A stretch of 64,000 nucleotides of DNA from Phymorhynchus buccinoides (GCA_017654935.2 CM065713.1:10271537-10335536), one strand, 5' to 3'. Positions 33,440-44,464 are shown, numbered from the stretch's first letter. The notes: generated by a model from the letters alone, not told the origin. Program-made: numbers and translations.

Positions 33440-35052
33440 AAAATGTGTTGTTTTTTATTTAGTTTGCTGTGACGGCAAACTTTGTCCATTCTTAACGTTT
33501 GGCAATACTTGACCTAAACATACGTAATACAGACACTACAACAGACACGACGAGTATGCTCTGCTTCTTTTGATGAGTATAAGTAGGATACATAGTTTTA
33601 AATGTTTTCCAAAAGATATAAAAAGTTACGAAATGGTGCAGAGATAACATTCTGGTTTACAGATTAAAATTATTGAAAAGCCAGGGGAGGCGACTCAGTG
33701 TATGTAATGATTGGAGTGGTAAAAATAGACCGCTGCCACAAACGATTGCAAATCCGCGCTTGTTTTATTACAGGTTGCTGTCAGGGCAAACTTTGTCCAT
33801 TCTTAACGTTTGACAATGCTTGACAATTTATTTTTATTTTTCCCTTTTCTTTCTTCCATCGATCTGGGTTCGAGATAGCATTGTTAGCATGTGGCACAAG
33901 CCTTCCAAACTATAGGATTTATAGGACTCAGCTTTGTCTAAGTCTCATGCTATCATGAATACCGTCAGGGTTTTTGTTTGTCGGTCACCAAAATTGTCGC
34001 ACTTCAAATTGAGGCTGCACACTTCAAATTGAGGCTGCTCTTTAAAATGATGTTTCGTTTTCAACTGTTGCACGCCACAAACGATTGCGAATCCGCACTT
34101 GTTTTAATTTACAGGTTGCTGTCACGGCAAACTTTGTCCATTCTTAACGTTTGGCAATGCTTGACAATTTATTTTTATTTTCCCCTTTTCTTTCTTCCAT
34201 CGATCTGTTTTGGGGTGGTTTTTTGTTTGTGGCTCAAGCCACAAACCTATAACTCACTTTGTCGGTCAGTCGGTCGGTCGGTCGGTCCAGAATTGTCACA
34301 CATATTGACAAAATTGTCGCACTTCAAATCGAGGAAGGAAGGAAATTTTGGGGTTTTACGTCCTCTCGGCCCGGGAAGGCACATATGGGACATGTGTATT
34401 AGTTGGGTATGTGAAAAATGAAGAAAAAACATTTACAAGACAGACATAGACAGAACATGGACAATACGTATAATGGAGAAGGGGTATGGAGGGTCTCATA
34501 AAACGCAAGTTAAGACATTCTTGAAATGATAAGGAGTTCAAATCGAGGCTGCACTTCAAATTGAGGCTGCTCTTTAAAATGATGTATTTTAAAGTGTACA
34601 AAATAATAAACATACGTAATACAGACACTACAACAGACACGACGAGTATGCGGTGCTTCTTTCGATGAGTATAAGTAGGATAAATCGTTTTAAATGTTTT
34701 CCAAAAGATATAAAAAGTTACGAAATGGTGCAGAGATAACATTCTGGTTTACAGATTAAAATTATTGAAAAGCCAGGGGAGGTGACTCATGATTGGAGTG
34801 GTAAAAATAGACCGCGTGCAACAAACTATTGCGATTCCGCGCTTTTTTTGTTTGTGGCACAAGCCACAAACCTATAACTCACTTTGTCGGTCTGTCGGTA
34901 GGTCCAAAATTGTCGCACTTCAAATCGAGGCTGCACTTCAAATTGAGGCTGCTCTTTAAAATGATGTTTCGTTTTCAATTGTCGCACGCCACAAACGATT
35001 GCGAATCCGCGCTTGTTTAGTTTGGTGTAACGGCAAACTTTGTCCATTCTTA
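33440..35052. repeat. Mosaic of direct repeats, no gene
   Basis: 33516-33745 is repeated at 34606-34815 (ACGTAATACAGACACTAC ... GTAAAAATAGACCGC). ACGATTGCGAATCCGCGC plus GGCAAACTTTGTCCATTC appears at about 33740-33855, 34076-34200 and 34985-35050. GGCTCAAGCCACAAACCTAT with GGTC repeats appears at 34222 and 34858. A GTTTTACGTCCTCTCGGCCC repeat sits at 34340-34400. The open frames are not conserved between the copies. Confidence 0.75.
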
Positions 35053-35053
35053 A

Positions 35054-35322
35054 AGACCCACAGAGCCGGCTGGATTAAGTCCCTTGTTTTTTTCTGGGTC
35101 GATGTTGTCCGCATTTAGACTGTCCTCGTATGCGATCGAGGCTCTTCTTTAAAGTGATGCCTCGTTTTCGTGACTGTCCTCGTATACCGAGGCTCCTCTT
35201 TAAAGTGATGCCTCGTTTTCAATGTGTATGGGAGCAACATTTGGTCCAAAAAATATTTTTTACCAGCTATAAGAGGGAAAACACGTGAAATACGTGATTT
35301 TGACAGCCGGCTCTGTAGGTCT
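35054..35322. mobile_element. MITE with AGACCCACAGAGCCGGC ends, TTAA duplication
   Basis: AGACCCACAGAGCCGGCTG ... CAGCCGGCTCTGTAGGTCT between TTAA at 35050-35053 and 35323-35326. The same target without insertion exists at 34140 (CATTCTTAACGTTTGGC), so the duplication is proven by an empty site in this window. It is 269 bp and non-coding. Confidence 0.8.
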
Positions 35323-35344
35323 TTAACATTTGGCATTGCTTGTT

Positions 35345-35640
35345 ATATAATATATGTCACAGAGGAATTCCCAATATTGCAGATATTTTACTTTCTCTAC
35401 CCAGTTAAGTTTAATGGTATTATGGCTGGCAGCGAAAGGGTTAAATTGACCTGGGTAGAGAACAAAATCCATTTGCAGTATTGGGGGAGTCTTCTGTGAC
35501 ATATAAAATAAGGTCTATCCTTTCTTCCCGAAACTAAGACAATAGGGTCTTTGGATAATAGACCCCAATGATGCCTTTCAATGACATAGGTGTTAAATCA
35601 CTGTGGTGCTAAAATGCGACTTTGGCGGTTAAAGGGTTAA
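35345..35640. repeat. Rearranged piggyBac-type MITE (CCCTTT family)
   Basis: Two partial copies in head-to-head arrangement: GGCTGGCAGCGAAAGGGTTAA at about 35426 and GGCGGTTAAAGGGTTAA at 35640, with GTGACATATAAAATAAGG segments on both sides. Confidence 0.6.
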
Positions 35641-35844
35641 TATTGTACGATATATATATATCACATTTTTGCTCCCTGTCTCTCTTCCCCTGCGCTCGTT
35701 TTCAACTTTTCTGCATCGCTACAGTGACCGTGTGGGGGAATATGCGCCTTGGAAAGACCGCTGCCGATTTGAATCTGTTTTCTTTGGTTTTTTTGGTTTT
35801 GAAAGCTTGTTAGATTCCACTGTAAACACACCAGAACCAATGAT

Positions 35845-35980
35845 GATGAAAATCCGTTTAACGTCCTCCGGTCTGAAACAGACACATAATAGAAATAAAG
35901 ATGGTGGGAACGATCCTGGAGGCAATGCCCGGAGGCAGTACAACTCCAGGAAAGTCCTGAATTTTTTTAACGATACAGAT
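35845..35980 (+). repeat. Dispersed repeat (CGTTTAACGTCCTCCGG family)
   Basis: GAAAATCCGTTTAACGTCC, CTGAAACAGACACAT, GGAACGATCCTGGAGGCAAT and CCGGAGGCAGT also occur at 52045-52175. Reverse-oriented relatives are at 47950-48095 and 62905-63045. The 116-residue frame over it is therefore not a gene. Confidence 0.7.
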
Positions 35981-36192
35981 GTATGTATAGGCACACCAGA
36001 ACCAAGAGTGGATAGATAGTTTTTACTTCTTGTTGCGAAGAATTAATTGTCAAGGTTGGAATTCTGCATGCAAAAAAAAAAAGTGAATTTTTTCCATGGG
36101 TTGATAAAGAGGGCCAGGCCCCTTGGAATATCTTGCTCCATTAATTGGTGTTTTGTTTGGTTTTTGTTATTAAAATGATGTTTCTCCTTTCA

Positions 36193-36312
36193 GCTCCTCC
36201 GAAATCGGAATGTGTTGGCTGTGCGCAGCGGGGAGACCAGTTAGAACTGAAAACCGGACACATACGTACCTTACCCATTACGACCCGGGAACGCAGAAGA
36301 AGAAGAAGAGGC
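36193..36312 (+). repeat. Body B of the GAA-tail SINE without its 5' half
   Basis: GCTCCTCCGAAATCGGAATG to CGGGAACGCAGAAGAAGAAG. It ends 40 bases before the acceptor of the last exon of gene 1. Confidence 0.75.
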
Positions 36313-36352
36313 GGAGGAACCAATGGATTATGTATTGTTATCCTTCTTTCAG

Positions 36353-36499
36353 CCTTCTGCGGGAGACGGCGAGGAAGCTGGAATTCCCCCGGATGATCCC
36401 ACTGCTGACACCTCATCCCTCTCCTCCGCCATGGAGGAAGAGTATTCTGCAACCTCCTCAGTTGTGAGCTCCACACCCCCTACATTCGAATTGAGTTAA
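36353..36499 (+). CDS. Gene 1: terminal exon, cytoplasmic tail and stop
   Basis: The acceptor TATCCTTCTTTCAG ends at 36352. It enters in phase 0, matching the exon at 31665-31716. It has 48 codons plus TAA: PSAGDGEEAGIPPDDPT, ADTSSLSSAMEEEYSA, TSSVVSSTPPTFELS. It is rich in Ser, Thr, Glu and Pro with one Tyr in an acidic context (EEEYSATS), so phosphorylation is plausible; no known signalling domain is present. Together with the two preceding exons the tail after KCPRRRK is about 70 residues. The 3' 102 bases and downstream UTR form copy 1 of a fivefold tandem repeat. No AATAAA was seen soon after. Confidence 0.75.
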   Translation, partial: PSAGDGEEAGIPPDDPTADTSSLSSAMEEEYSATSSVVSSTPPTFELS

Positions 36500-37092
36500 G
36501 TTAACATAAGCTAGAACACCAAGGCTACATCAAAATCCCACTGCTGATCCCTCAACCCTCTCCTCCGCCATGGAGGAAGAGTATTCTGCAACCTCCTCAG
36601 TTGTGAGCTCCACACCCCCTACATTCGAATTGAATTAAGTTAACATAAGCTAGAACACCAAGGCTACATCAAAATCCCACTGCTGATCCCTCAACCCTCT
36701 CCTCCGCCATGGAGGAAGAGTATTCTGCAACCTCCTCAGTTGTGAGCTCCACACCCCCTACATTCGAATTGAATTAAGTTAACATAAGCTAGAACACCAA
36801 GGCTACATCAAAATCCCACTGCTGATCCCTCAACCCTCTCCTCCGCCATGGAGGAAGAGTATTTTGCAACCTCCTCAGTTGTGAGCTCCACACCCCCTAC
36901 ATTCGAATTGAATTAAGTTAACATAAGCTAGAACACCAAGGCTACATCAAAATCCCACTGCTGATCCCTCAACCCTCTCCTCCGCCATGGAGGAAGAGTA
37001 TTTTGCAACCTCCTCAGTTGTGAGCTCCACACCCCCTACATTCGAATTGAATTAAGTTAACATAAGCTATAACACCAAGACTACGTCAAAAT
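36398..37092 (+). repeat. Five tandem 139-bp copies of the last coding end of gene 1
   Basis: Units start at 36398, 36537, 36676, 36815 and 36954 (CCCACTGCTGA...). Each holds the codons from PTAD to the stop plus 37 bases of 3' UTR. Copies 2-5 share changes not found in copy 1 (CTGATCCCTCAACCCTC, TTGAATTAA), and copies 4-5 have TATTTTGCAA for TATTCTGCAA. The stop in copy 1 ends translation, and 139 is not a multiple of three, so later copies are UTR or out of frame. Confidence 0.95.
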
Positions 37093-37990
37093 GGTTGTTG
37101 CGTTCTGCCTAGGGCCGGGTTGTTTTTTAGCCATGGCAAGCTCCTAGCGTAACATCATCAGTCCAAAATCCTCCGAAGTCGGAGTGTGGCTGCCCACGTG
37201 GCGGGGTTAATCAAAAACGGGTCACACGCGTAATGTTCTCGATCTCATCCCTAACATTTGTACCATGGTGTTCAAGCGTGTCCTGGCTGTTGGGATGATC
37301 CCTGAGGCCTTTGAGCCAGGGTACAACAACGAACAAACAACTTGTGAGGCAAGGCTTGGAAGCAAAAGGCTTCGGCTTTTTTTCCGGAGATGTCAAGTGT
37401 GGTGACGTCATGTGTGCATCACCGAGACAGTCGACAAGGAAACGGTATGCCACTTCACCTCAAGATATTGGGCTGTATTTGTACAGAACAAAAATCAGGG
37501 TAAATTTTGTGCATCTATTGGCCACTGCTACGATCATCTTTTGCAAGAGTGAATGCCCTTGCTAGATGCTTGAGTACTGACCAAGCAAGGGATTGACTCG
37601 CCAATAACCTTATTTGAGCCCACTGAATGTCTGCCTTTTCGTTTTGCAAAAGTGAATGCCCTTTTGGATACTGACCAACAAGCCAAGGGCTTAACTCTCG
37701 CTGTCAAGGGCGTTAATAACCCTAGTTGCAGTGGCCAATAGGCGTGGTACTTACCTAGTTGACACAGTTATACAAGGAAGGACTAGGCTACAGTGCAGTA
37801 CCGTTACTAGGGAGAGCGCGTCACTCTCAGAGCAGCACCAACAGGAAACGGGGCCTTATAACTCCACCGTTTCTTAACCGAATCTCTTCAAATTTGCTGT
37901 ACTCAGCGTTACCAGTACTTGGCGTTACCGTTACTAGGCGTTATCGTTACCAGGCGTTACCGTTACTCGGCGTTGCTCTAGTACGGCATG
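37093..37990. other. Intergenic stretch with dispersed repeats, no gene
   Basis: 37165-37250 shares CCGAAGTCGGAGTGTGGCTG with 3050 and 14470. 37540-37740 holds AGAGTGAATGCCCTT units found inverted at 39555-39700. 37790-37980 is the GTTACC-rich repeat of both arms. The 84-residue frame at 37311 has no recognisable feature. Confidence 0.5.
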
Positions 37991-38108
37991 AATTGCGCTG
38001 TCTGCGACCATGCTTCAGAGGCAAAAATGACCGGTTATTTGGGGCACCACCCGCGTCTTGTTAGGTTTATGAAAAAGGGTCTATATATGAGTTCAGAACT
38101 CCAGTGCC

Positions 38109-38111
<3 letters not shown>

Positions 38112-38188
<77 letters not shown>
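38112..38188. repeat. (TA)n microsatellite
   Basis: About 38 TA units in uninterrupted form. The Ile/Tyr frames are artefacts. Confidence 0.97.
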
Positions 38189-38191
<3 letters not shown>

Positions 38192-38468
38192 GATCCAGGC
38201 ACACCTCTCTACATTCCTCCTCACTGGGAGTATGTTGGTGTTTACTACGATTTCTATGACCTCGCCTATTGAATCCTTCACTGGATCCACCAACATGGCA
38301 TCCCATCTCTTCTACTCTCTTCGAGGGATTGTAATTTTAGAACATTATTATTTTTGTTATTTTACACAAGATTTTACCATTTCTTTTGAATTAAGTGCTG
38401 GTTTGCTTTTATTGTGGACTTTCAATCTGGTGCAAAGAGGACAACCTTTCTCTTGGAGAAAGTTTTCT

Positions 38469-38830
38469 AGCTCAGTTTGAATGTTCACTGTGGACATTCT
38501 TTGCAGGCCGATATGCAGACTGAAGAGTCTTTCTCAAAGACGAAACAGCTGTCTTTGCATAGGCATTGTCTATCTCCCCCATTGGGAGAAAATGTAAATC
38601 AACACATTATTTTCTTTTATTCTTTTCAGAACACAGAACAAATCGTAAAGTTAAGATTAAAGTTATTGAGTTTCTTTCTTAGGTTCACAAACTGATACGT
38701 GTACATTGGACACAAACAAATTTTTATTAAACCAAACTATATATATAAGAGGAAAGTTTAATGGTGTGGTTGTTTTTTCTTCTTCAATTCTTGTACGTTT
38801 ATATATATATATATATACTCAAGCGTGGGG
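38469..38830 (+). repeat. ~350-bp dispersed repeat, first copy
   Basis: AGCTCAGTTTGAATGTTCAC to GTTTATATATATATATAT is repeated at 49619-49965 with over 90 percent identity by eye. A third, 3'-only copy is at 49275-49365. Confidence 0.85.
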
Positions 38831-38867
38831 TGTGGCTGTGTTGCTTGAGCATTTTGTACAGTAGGGT

Positions 38868-39327
38868 TCCCCGTGGGGATACCGGGGGTCTTTCATACAA
38901 ATAGTTCTCCCACCTTCTGAAAGTTTTGTGCCTGTAACTTCCTCTAATCTGTCACTCTCTTTGACTCTGCCTTTTCCCTTTGCTTTCTATCATCTACTAT
39001 CTTTCTGACTTATTGGTCCATTCTCCTGCCTTTTTTTCCAAAACAAATCTTCCAAATCATTTTTCTCCTTTGAGCTCCTCCGAAATCGGAATGTGCCGGC
39101 TGTACTGGACACTGGACACTGGACACTGGAAAACTTTATTTGACAAGGATAAAGATTTTAGGCAATGCCTATTCTTACAATCTGTCCTTGGATAAAAGAA
39201 AAACAAAATTTAAGAAACAAAAAATTTTTGCAAACATACTCTCTAGTCGGGGAGACCAGTAAAAACGGACAAATGCGTACCTTACCCAATATGGCCATAT
39301 GGCCTGGGAACGCAGAAGAAGAAGAAA
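38868..39327 (+). repeat. SINE-like GAA-tail repeat, body B, with an internal insertion
   Basis: Head CCCCGTGGGGATACCGGGG, common half, and body B up to GTGCCGGCTGTAC. About 130 bases starting with ACTGGACACTGG triplicates come next, and then the body resumes at CGGGGAGACCAG and ends GGGAACGCAGAAGAAGAAG. Confidence 0.75.
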
Positions 39328-39339
39328 GTACAGCAGGGA

Positions 39340-40540
39340 AAGAACCTTGACTTATATCACTCAAAAAGTTATCTCAGAAATGGTGTTCTTTGCTTTTTGC
39401 TTTGTTCAGCACAGAGAGTGCAAACAATTCTTTCTATACAGCTATGTGACATTCATTTTTGGCTCACTCGTGTTAACTTGCTAACACGAAGTGAGTCTAT
39501 AGGCCTCTGCAACTAGGGTTATTAACGCCCTTGACAGTGAGAGTGATTCCCTTGCTGGTCAGTACTGACAAGGGCATTCACTCTTGCGAAAGGCAGCCAT
39601 TTAGTGGCATCAAATAGGGTTATTGGCGAGAGTTATCCCCCTGTTTGGTCAGTACTGAACCATCTTCCCCCACCCACCAAGGGCATTCACTCTTGCAAAA
39701 GGTGTTCGTTGCAGACCCCAATACAGTACTCCCCGTTTATAGTAAACTCGGTTATAAGAAATTTCGGTTACAGTAAAGGAAAGCACTGGTTCCCGGCCAA
39801 AGGTCTACTGTTTTATTACTAAATAGACCTCGGATAGTAGCAACTCGGTTATAATAAAAAAAAACTGCTATAGTAAAGTTACTTTTGGTTCCCCACAGGA
39901 CTGGCTCCTGGGTTACAATAAAAAAAAAAAGTCCTCTTCGTGACCTTTGTAAATACGTCACCAATGTATGCATCACAGTCTCACCACTCCCTCACCCATA
40001 ATAACAACTGGGTTATAATTACGTAGTAAATAACAGTATTATATAGTAAAGTCATTTGTGGTTCCTCCTCGTTACAAAAAAAAAAATTGTCCTCTTCCTG
40101 ACCTTTGTAAATACGTCATCAATGTATACGTCACAGCCTCACTACTCCCTCTACCCACCTTCATCAACGAAATTGAAAGGCACTCAAAAACATGTTTCTT
40201 TCCCCTCATTACTTAGTGGAAAAAAATGAATCCGAAAAAAAAATATATACAGCCGAATCCGCTTATAAGAAACTCGCTTATAAGAAAACTCGCTTACAAT
40301 GAAGCAAAAAAAAAATTCCCTGCCGAACTTCTTCTTTCTTATCTATGATCAAAACTCGGATATAAGAAACTCGCTTATAAGAAAACTCGGTTATAAGCAA
40401 GCAAATTTTTTCTCCCATCCGCAATGGAAACTTGGATATAAGAAAATTATGTCATACAAGCGAGTTGGTTTGCAGTTCATTTTCTTATAAGCGAGTTCTA
40501 TTTACTTATAAGCGAATTACCATTGACAACATTTTCTTAA
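39340..40540. repeat. GTTATAAGAAA / TATAAGCGAG repeat-rich stretch, no gene
   Basis: Dozens of short units of the type ACTCGGTTATAAGAAA and CTCGCTTATAAGAAAACTC in both orientations, plus duplicated CCTCTTC(G/C)TGACCTTTGT segments at 39936 and 40090. A second cluster lies at 41390-42060. Confidence 0.65.
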
Positions 40541-40725
40541 AGACCCACCAGATCACGTGTCAAAATCACGGGTTCCATGTGTTTTCCCTCTTATAGCTGG
40601 TACAAAATCTTGTTTTGACCAGGTTTGACTCCCATACAAATGCCCCCAATTGAAAACGAAAACATTTTAAAGAGCAGCCTCAATTTGAAGTTGGGGAATT
40701 TGTATGTGGGTCACAGCTACCCAGA
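40541..40725. mobile_element. Partial AGACCCACC-end MITE after TTAA
   Basis: TTAA at 40537-40540 precedes AGACCCACCAGATCACGTG. The interior shares CCCTCTTATAGCTGGTA and AACGAAAACATTTTAAAGAG with the 35054 copy. The right end is not clear. Confidence 0.5.
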
Positions 40726-42090
40726 CAAAAACAAGGAATTTAATTGTGTTGGGTCAGTGTGTCTTTGAAAATGAGTTGGAAAGGATGTTCTGAGAAAATT
40801 GAAGTCGTTCCAAAAAGGGAAAGTTTACCTCATACCAGTTGTGTCACAGACAGTCTAAACAGTACAGGCACTTGATTACAAGACTAATTGAGTTGTTTTT
40901 GTTCCTTTATTCCATACTTTCCTTCAGTATTCTGTGCAAAATAAATGTTGAGCAGAAGAAAATAATATGAGTACTTTTGTGTTGGTGGTAGAGAGACTGT
41001 CCATCCTTACATTTTCAGCAGCAATGGCAGAGAGGAAAAGGCAATTCATTTCTTTAAGAAGATAAATACAAATAACTGAATATGTGGATGAACATGTGGA
41101 CACATAAAAGCAAACGATCGATGAAAAGCTGCATGGGTGGACAGTAAATGGTAATAATTCAGTACAAGAAAGGTGAAGGGGTACGCATTTGATAACAGTA
41201 AAAAGACAAAAAAAGGCTTCTTAGTTAAGTTGTTGTAGGCACCTTTAAATCTTCTTCTTAGTAGACTATTTTGATTTTATGATGCAAGACATGCATCAAA
41301 TTAGGAAAAAGGATTTTCTCTTCGTTTTGTTTTTCTGTCTTTCTTTTCTTTCTTTTTTTTCCCTTTTCAATTTGTTTATAAGGGGAAAAACTTCAAAATG
41401 TTTTCTTATATCCGAGTTTCGGATATAAGAAAACTTGGATATGGTAATAAGCAAAACATCATCTCCCTTCGATTTTCTTATAACCGAGTTTTGCTGTATT
41501 TTGATTTTATGATGTAAAACATGAGTCATAGGTCGCAAGTTTCCTTATTGTCCATTGGCATTGTACAAACGCAAATACAAAATTGTCTTCCACTGTGTAA
41601 AGTAAGTTATACATCCAAATTAGAATATTGATTAAAAATAAGAAACAGAAATTGACATTTAAACAAATATGTTACTCTCACACCACACACACTCATTCAT
41701 CTGCTCTCCGCTATCTTGCTCGCTCATCATGCAACTCACACCACGTCTGCCTTCATTTTTGTTTTTAATTTTCTGTTCTGTTCTTTCTTTTTTTCCTCCT
41801 TTGTTTTGCATTTTTTTCCTTTTTTTTCATGCACCAAATTATGTAAAAGCATTTTTTTTTCTTCGTTTTATGTTTCTGTTTGTTTTTTTTTTCTTTTTCT
41901 CTTTTATTTTTTCCCTTTTCCCCCATTCAACTCGGTTATAAGAAAAAAAAATCAAAATGTTTTCTTTTATCCGAGTTTCGGATATAACAAAACACGGATA
42001 TAAGAAAACAAAAAAAAATTATCTCCCTTCGATTTTCTTATAACTGGGTTTTGCTGTAGCATCATAAAAATGCGATATTTTATTGCAGGG
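40726..42090. other. AT-rich stretch with TATAAGAAA repeat units, no gene
   Basis: 40726-41390 looks single-copy with no convincing ORF. 41390-42060 repeats the TTTCTTATATCCGAGTTTCG motif twice around T-rich DNA. The Phe-rich frames at 41669-42003 come from the T-rich sequence. Confidence 0.5.
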
Positions 42091-42096
42091 ATGATA

Positions 42097-42200
42097 ATCT
42101 ATTATCAGGCATAATGTCTGTAGGCATAATGTCCAGTAGGCAAAATGTCCGTAGGCAAAGTGTCCATAGGCGAAATGTCCGCAGGCAAATTGTTCGGTCA
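42097..42200. repeat. 16-bp minisatellite (GTAGGCAAAATGTCC)
   Basis: Six units with variants GGCATAATGTCTGTA, GGCAAAATGTCCGTA, GGCAAAGTGTCCATA and GGCGAAATGTCCGCA, followed by (GT)n. Confidence 0.85.
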
Positions 42201-42799
42201 CGGTGCGTGTGTGTGTGTGTGTGTGTGCGCGCACGCACGTGCGTGTGCATGCATGAATAGATTCAAAGGCGATTCTGGAAGTTAGAGGTTGTACACTATA
42301 TGCTTTTACAGCTAGTTTTTTGTTTTGTGCACAGGGAAATAGACCATGTATATAAACCCAATCACCTTTTTGAACCTCAAACCATATGAGGAAGGGGTAG
42401 GATGGGTTTATATTTAGTATTTTACATTAGCTTTGACTTTGAAAAACAACATCGGATAAGATAAAAAATATCATAAAAACTACTATATCCCCTGCACTTT
42501 ACTATAAGCGGGGTGTACTGTAGTGTGATAGTTGTTCGGATGTGTGTGTGTGTGTTGCGTCTGTGGTCTTAAATCTCCAAACTTTAACGTTGGCATTTTC
42601 TCGGGAAATAGAAGGCGTACATTGTTCAAACTTTGCACACATATAGATGTTTATGCAAGCTTTCAAACAATAATGATTTGAATAATTAAATACTTAAAAC
42701 AACACTGTAAACAGATAACAAACAGATTAACATTTTAGATTAGTGGGTTAGAGAGTATTCAACAGGCAACATGAGTTAAGAAACTCATCAACACTGAAA

Positions 42800-42871
42800 G
42801 CCTCAATAGCTCATTGGTAGAGCGTCTGTCTGTTATGCCAATGGTTCCGGGTTCGATTCTTGGCACAAGCA
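42800..42871 (+). pseudogene. tRNA-like pol III unit, degenerate
   Basis: A-box TAGCTCATTGG and B-box GGTTCGATTCT have correct spacing, a D stem GCTC/GAGC and a T stem CCGGG/CTTGG. A T run follows directly (CTTTTTTT), as for a pol III terminator. The acceptor stem (GCCTCAA against CACAAGC) and the anticodon stem do not pair, so this is a decayed tRNA or a tRNA-derived SINE head. The anticodon position reads GTT. Confidence 0.5.
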
Positions 42872-43370
42872 CTTTTTTTCTTTTCTTTTTTAATGTTGTA
42901 TCCATTAACGATAGTTTCATTTGTACCTTAAAATTGTATTGGCAATCTTGTACCTTAGACACCCCCCTCAATCTTTTTGTTGTTGTCCCACATGTGCCTG
43001 TTCGAGTGAGCCTTGAAGGCTTTGCCTCTTGTTTTTTTTTGGTTATTTTTAGAGATTGGAGCTTGAAGCATTCGTGTTAGTCAGAAAACTCAAACACTCT
43101 CGATTTGGGTATCGCCAAAGTGCTTTACAAATTGATGCAGTTGCTGAACTGTGTGTGGTGCGTTGTCTGAAGCGCTGCATGCTCCCCCATGTGTTTGGGC
43201 CGTGTGTGCGTGCGTGCATGTGTGTGTTTAGTCCCCGAGCCGAAGGTTCGGGGAACTATTGTTTTTCTCTGGTCCGTCCGTCCGGCGGCGTCCGTCCGGC
43301 GTGCCTCCGTCCGGCTACTCGTCCGTTTTTCTCAAAAACTATTCAGTCTATCATCATCACATTTGGTATA
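42872..43370. other. Stretch without a supported gene
   Basis: 43225-43345 carries the GCCGAAGGTTCGGGG hairpin and GTCCGTCCGTCCGGC tandem also present (inverted) at 8230-8345. The region up to 43220 has an open frame of 124 residues without recognisable features. Confidence 0.45.
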
Positions 43371-43587
43371 AGGGAAGACGGGGTAAAAAGCGCATGGGCG
43401 GGTAAGAAGCCCACCCCAATTATCTCATGAAATGAAGCAAATTTCAGTCTCATTTTGCCCATGAGACGAGCGTTAATGTCTAGCATTCGTCTCATGGGCA
43501 AATTTGACTGAAATGTTCTTTATTTCATGAGATAATTGGGGTGGCGGGCTTCTTACCCGCCCATGCGCTTTTTACCCCGTCTTCCCC
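43371..43587. mobile_element. 214-bp foldback MITE with TA duplication, copy 1
   Basis: Starts (A)GGGAAGACGGGGTAAAAAG and ends CTTTTTACCCCGTCTTCCCC, with arms complementary over about 95 bases and a short loop around TTAATGTCTAGCATT. TA is at 43369-43370 and 43588-43589. It sits inside a copy of the repeat whose uninterrupted form (GGTATACTAG, complement) is at 8185-8195. 217 bp here, with 3 extra bases. Confidence 0.9.
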
Positions 43588-43589
43588 TA

Positions 43590-43900
43590 CTAGTTTGCCA
43601 AGATGCAAGCTATCTACTGATGTATTTAGTTTTACATTAAGGTCAAGGTCGCGCCAGTTACGGGGTTCAAACCCCGAAACACATAATCGCTAATATCTCG
43701 CGAAGTTTGGCATGTATTTCAATGCAGGTTTTTTTCACAAACATTTCTTGATGAATGGTCTATGACACAGTTGTCATGAATTTTTCTGTTCGCGCGTGTG
43801 CGCATGATCGCGCGCGCTCAAATCACGGGTCCGAACCCCAAGGCTATATATAAAAAAACTATTCAGTTACGTGCTGTTTTGATGCGTTTTTAATGATTAG
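43590..43900 (+). repeat. Dispersed repeat also found at the arm/gap boundary
   Basis: ATGCAAGCTATCTACTGATG, TTAAGGTCAAGGTCGCGCC and GCGCATGATCGCGCGCGC match 7900-8190 (complement) and 9715-9960. Confidence 0.8.
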
Positions 43901-44342
43901 TGTGTAGTAAAAAAAAAAAAGCAACACGCCCATCACCAAGCGGCAGATAAGTTCCCGAGTCGCTAAGCTGTGCCCTATAGTCCTTTTGTGTCACAGGCCC
44001 GATATGTCCCACTTCTTTCCGGCCGTCCATCCGTCCGTGCGTGCGTCCTGTTTTCAGTTCTCAATGGTATCCCCGCTGTGTGTACAGCCGACACATTCCG
44101 ATTTCGGAGTAGCTCGGCGAGATGCACTTGTTGATTTTCTCTTCCCTTTTTTTCTCCCAAACTCTGAAACTCCGAACTTTATTCACTATTTTTTATAATT
44201 TATTTGGGATGTTTGCAAGCTTGTTGTTTTTTGTCAGTTGGCCAACTGTTTTAGCCTCGTCAAAGGTTTTTAAATAAACCGAAACTTCGCTGCCACAGGA
44301 ACTACGGTGTTGGTGGGTTGTGTGTTTTTTTCAAGTCTTTGA

Positions 44343-44464
44343 AGACCCCCCACGTCACGTGACACATTCCCTCTTATGCTAGGAAGATTTCTTAAGATTT
44401 CTTACCAGCTATAAGAGGGGAAACACGTGAAAACAGTTATTTTGACACGTGACGTGGTGGGTCT
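44343..44464. mobile_element. Foldback MITE (AGACCCC ends), second copy
   Basis: Inverted ends AGACCCCCCACGTCACGTG ... CACGTGACGTGGTGGGTCT, 122 bp, with TTAA on the right and TTGA (one change) on the left. Closest relative: 21977-22098. Confidence 0.75.

Noticed and set aside
35669..36019. 116-residue ORF as an exon of gene 1 (acceptor CTACAG at 35723)
   Set aside because: Entering in the required phase 0 it begins with TGA, and its second half is a dispersed repeat also found at 52045-52175.
36398..37092. CRISPR-like array
   Set aside because: Direct tandem 139-bp units without spacers, derived from a eukaryotic terminal exon.
42800..42871. Functional tRNA gene (anticodon GTT)
   Set aside because: Acceptor and anticodon stems do not pair; kept only as a tRNA-like pseudogene.
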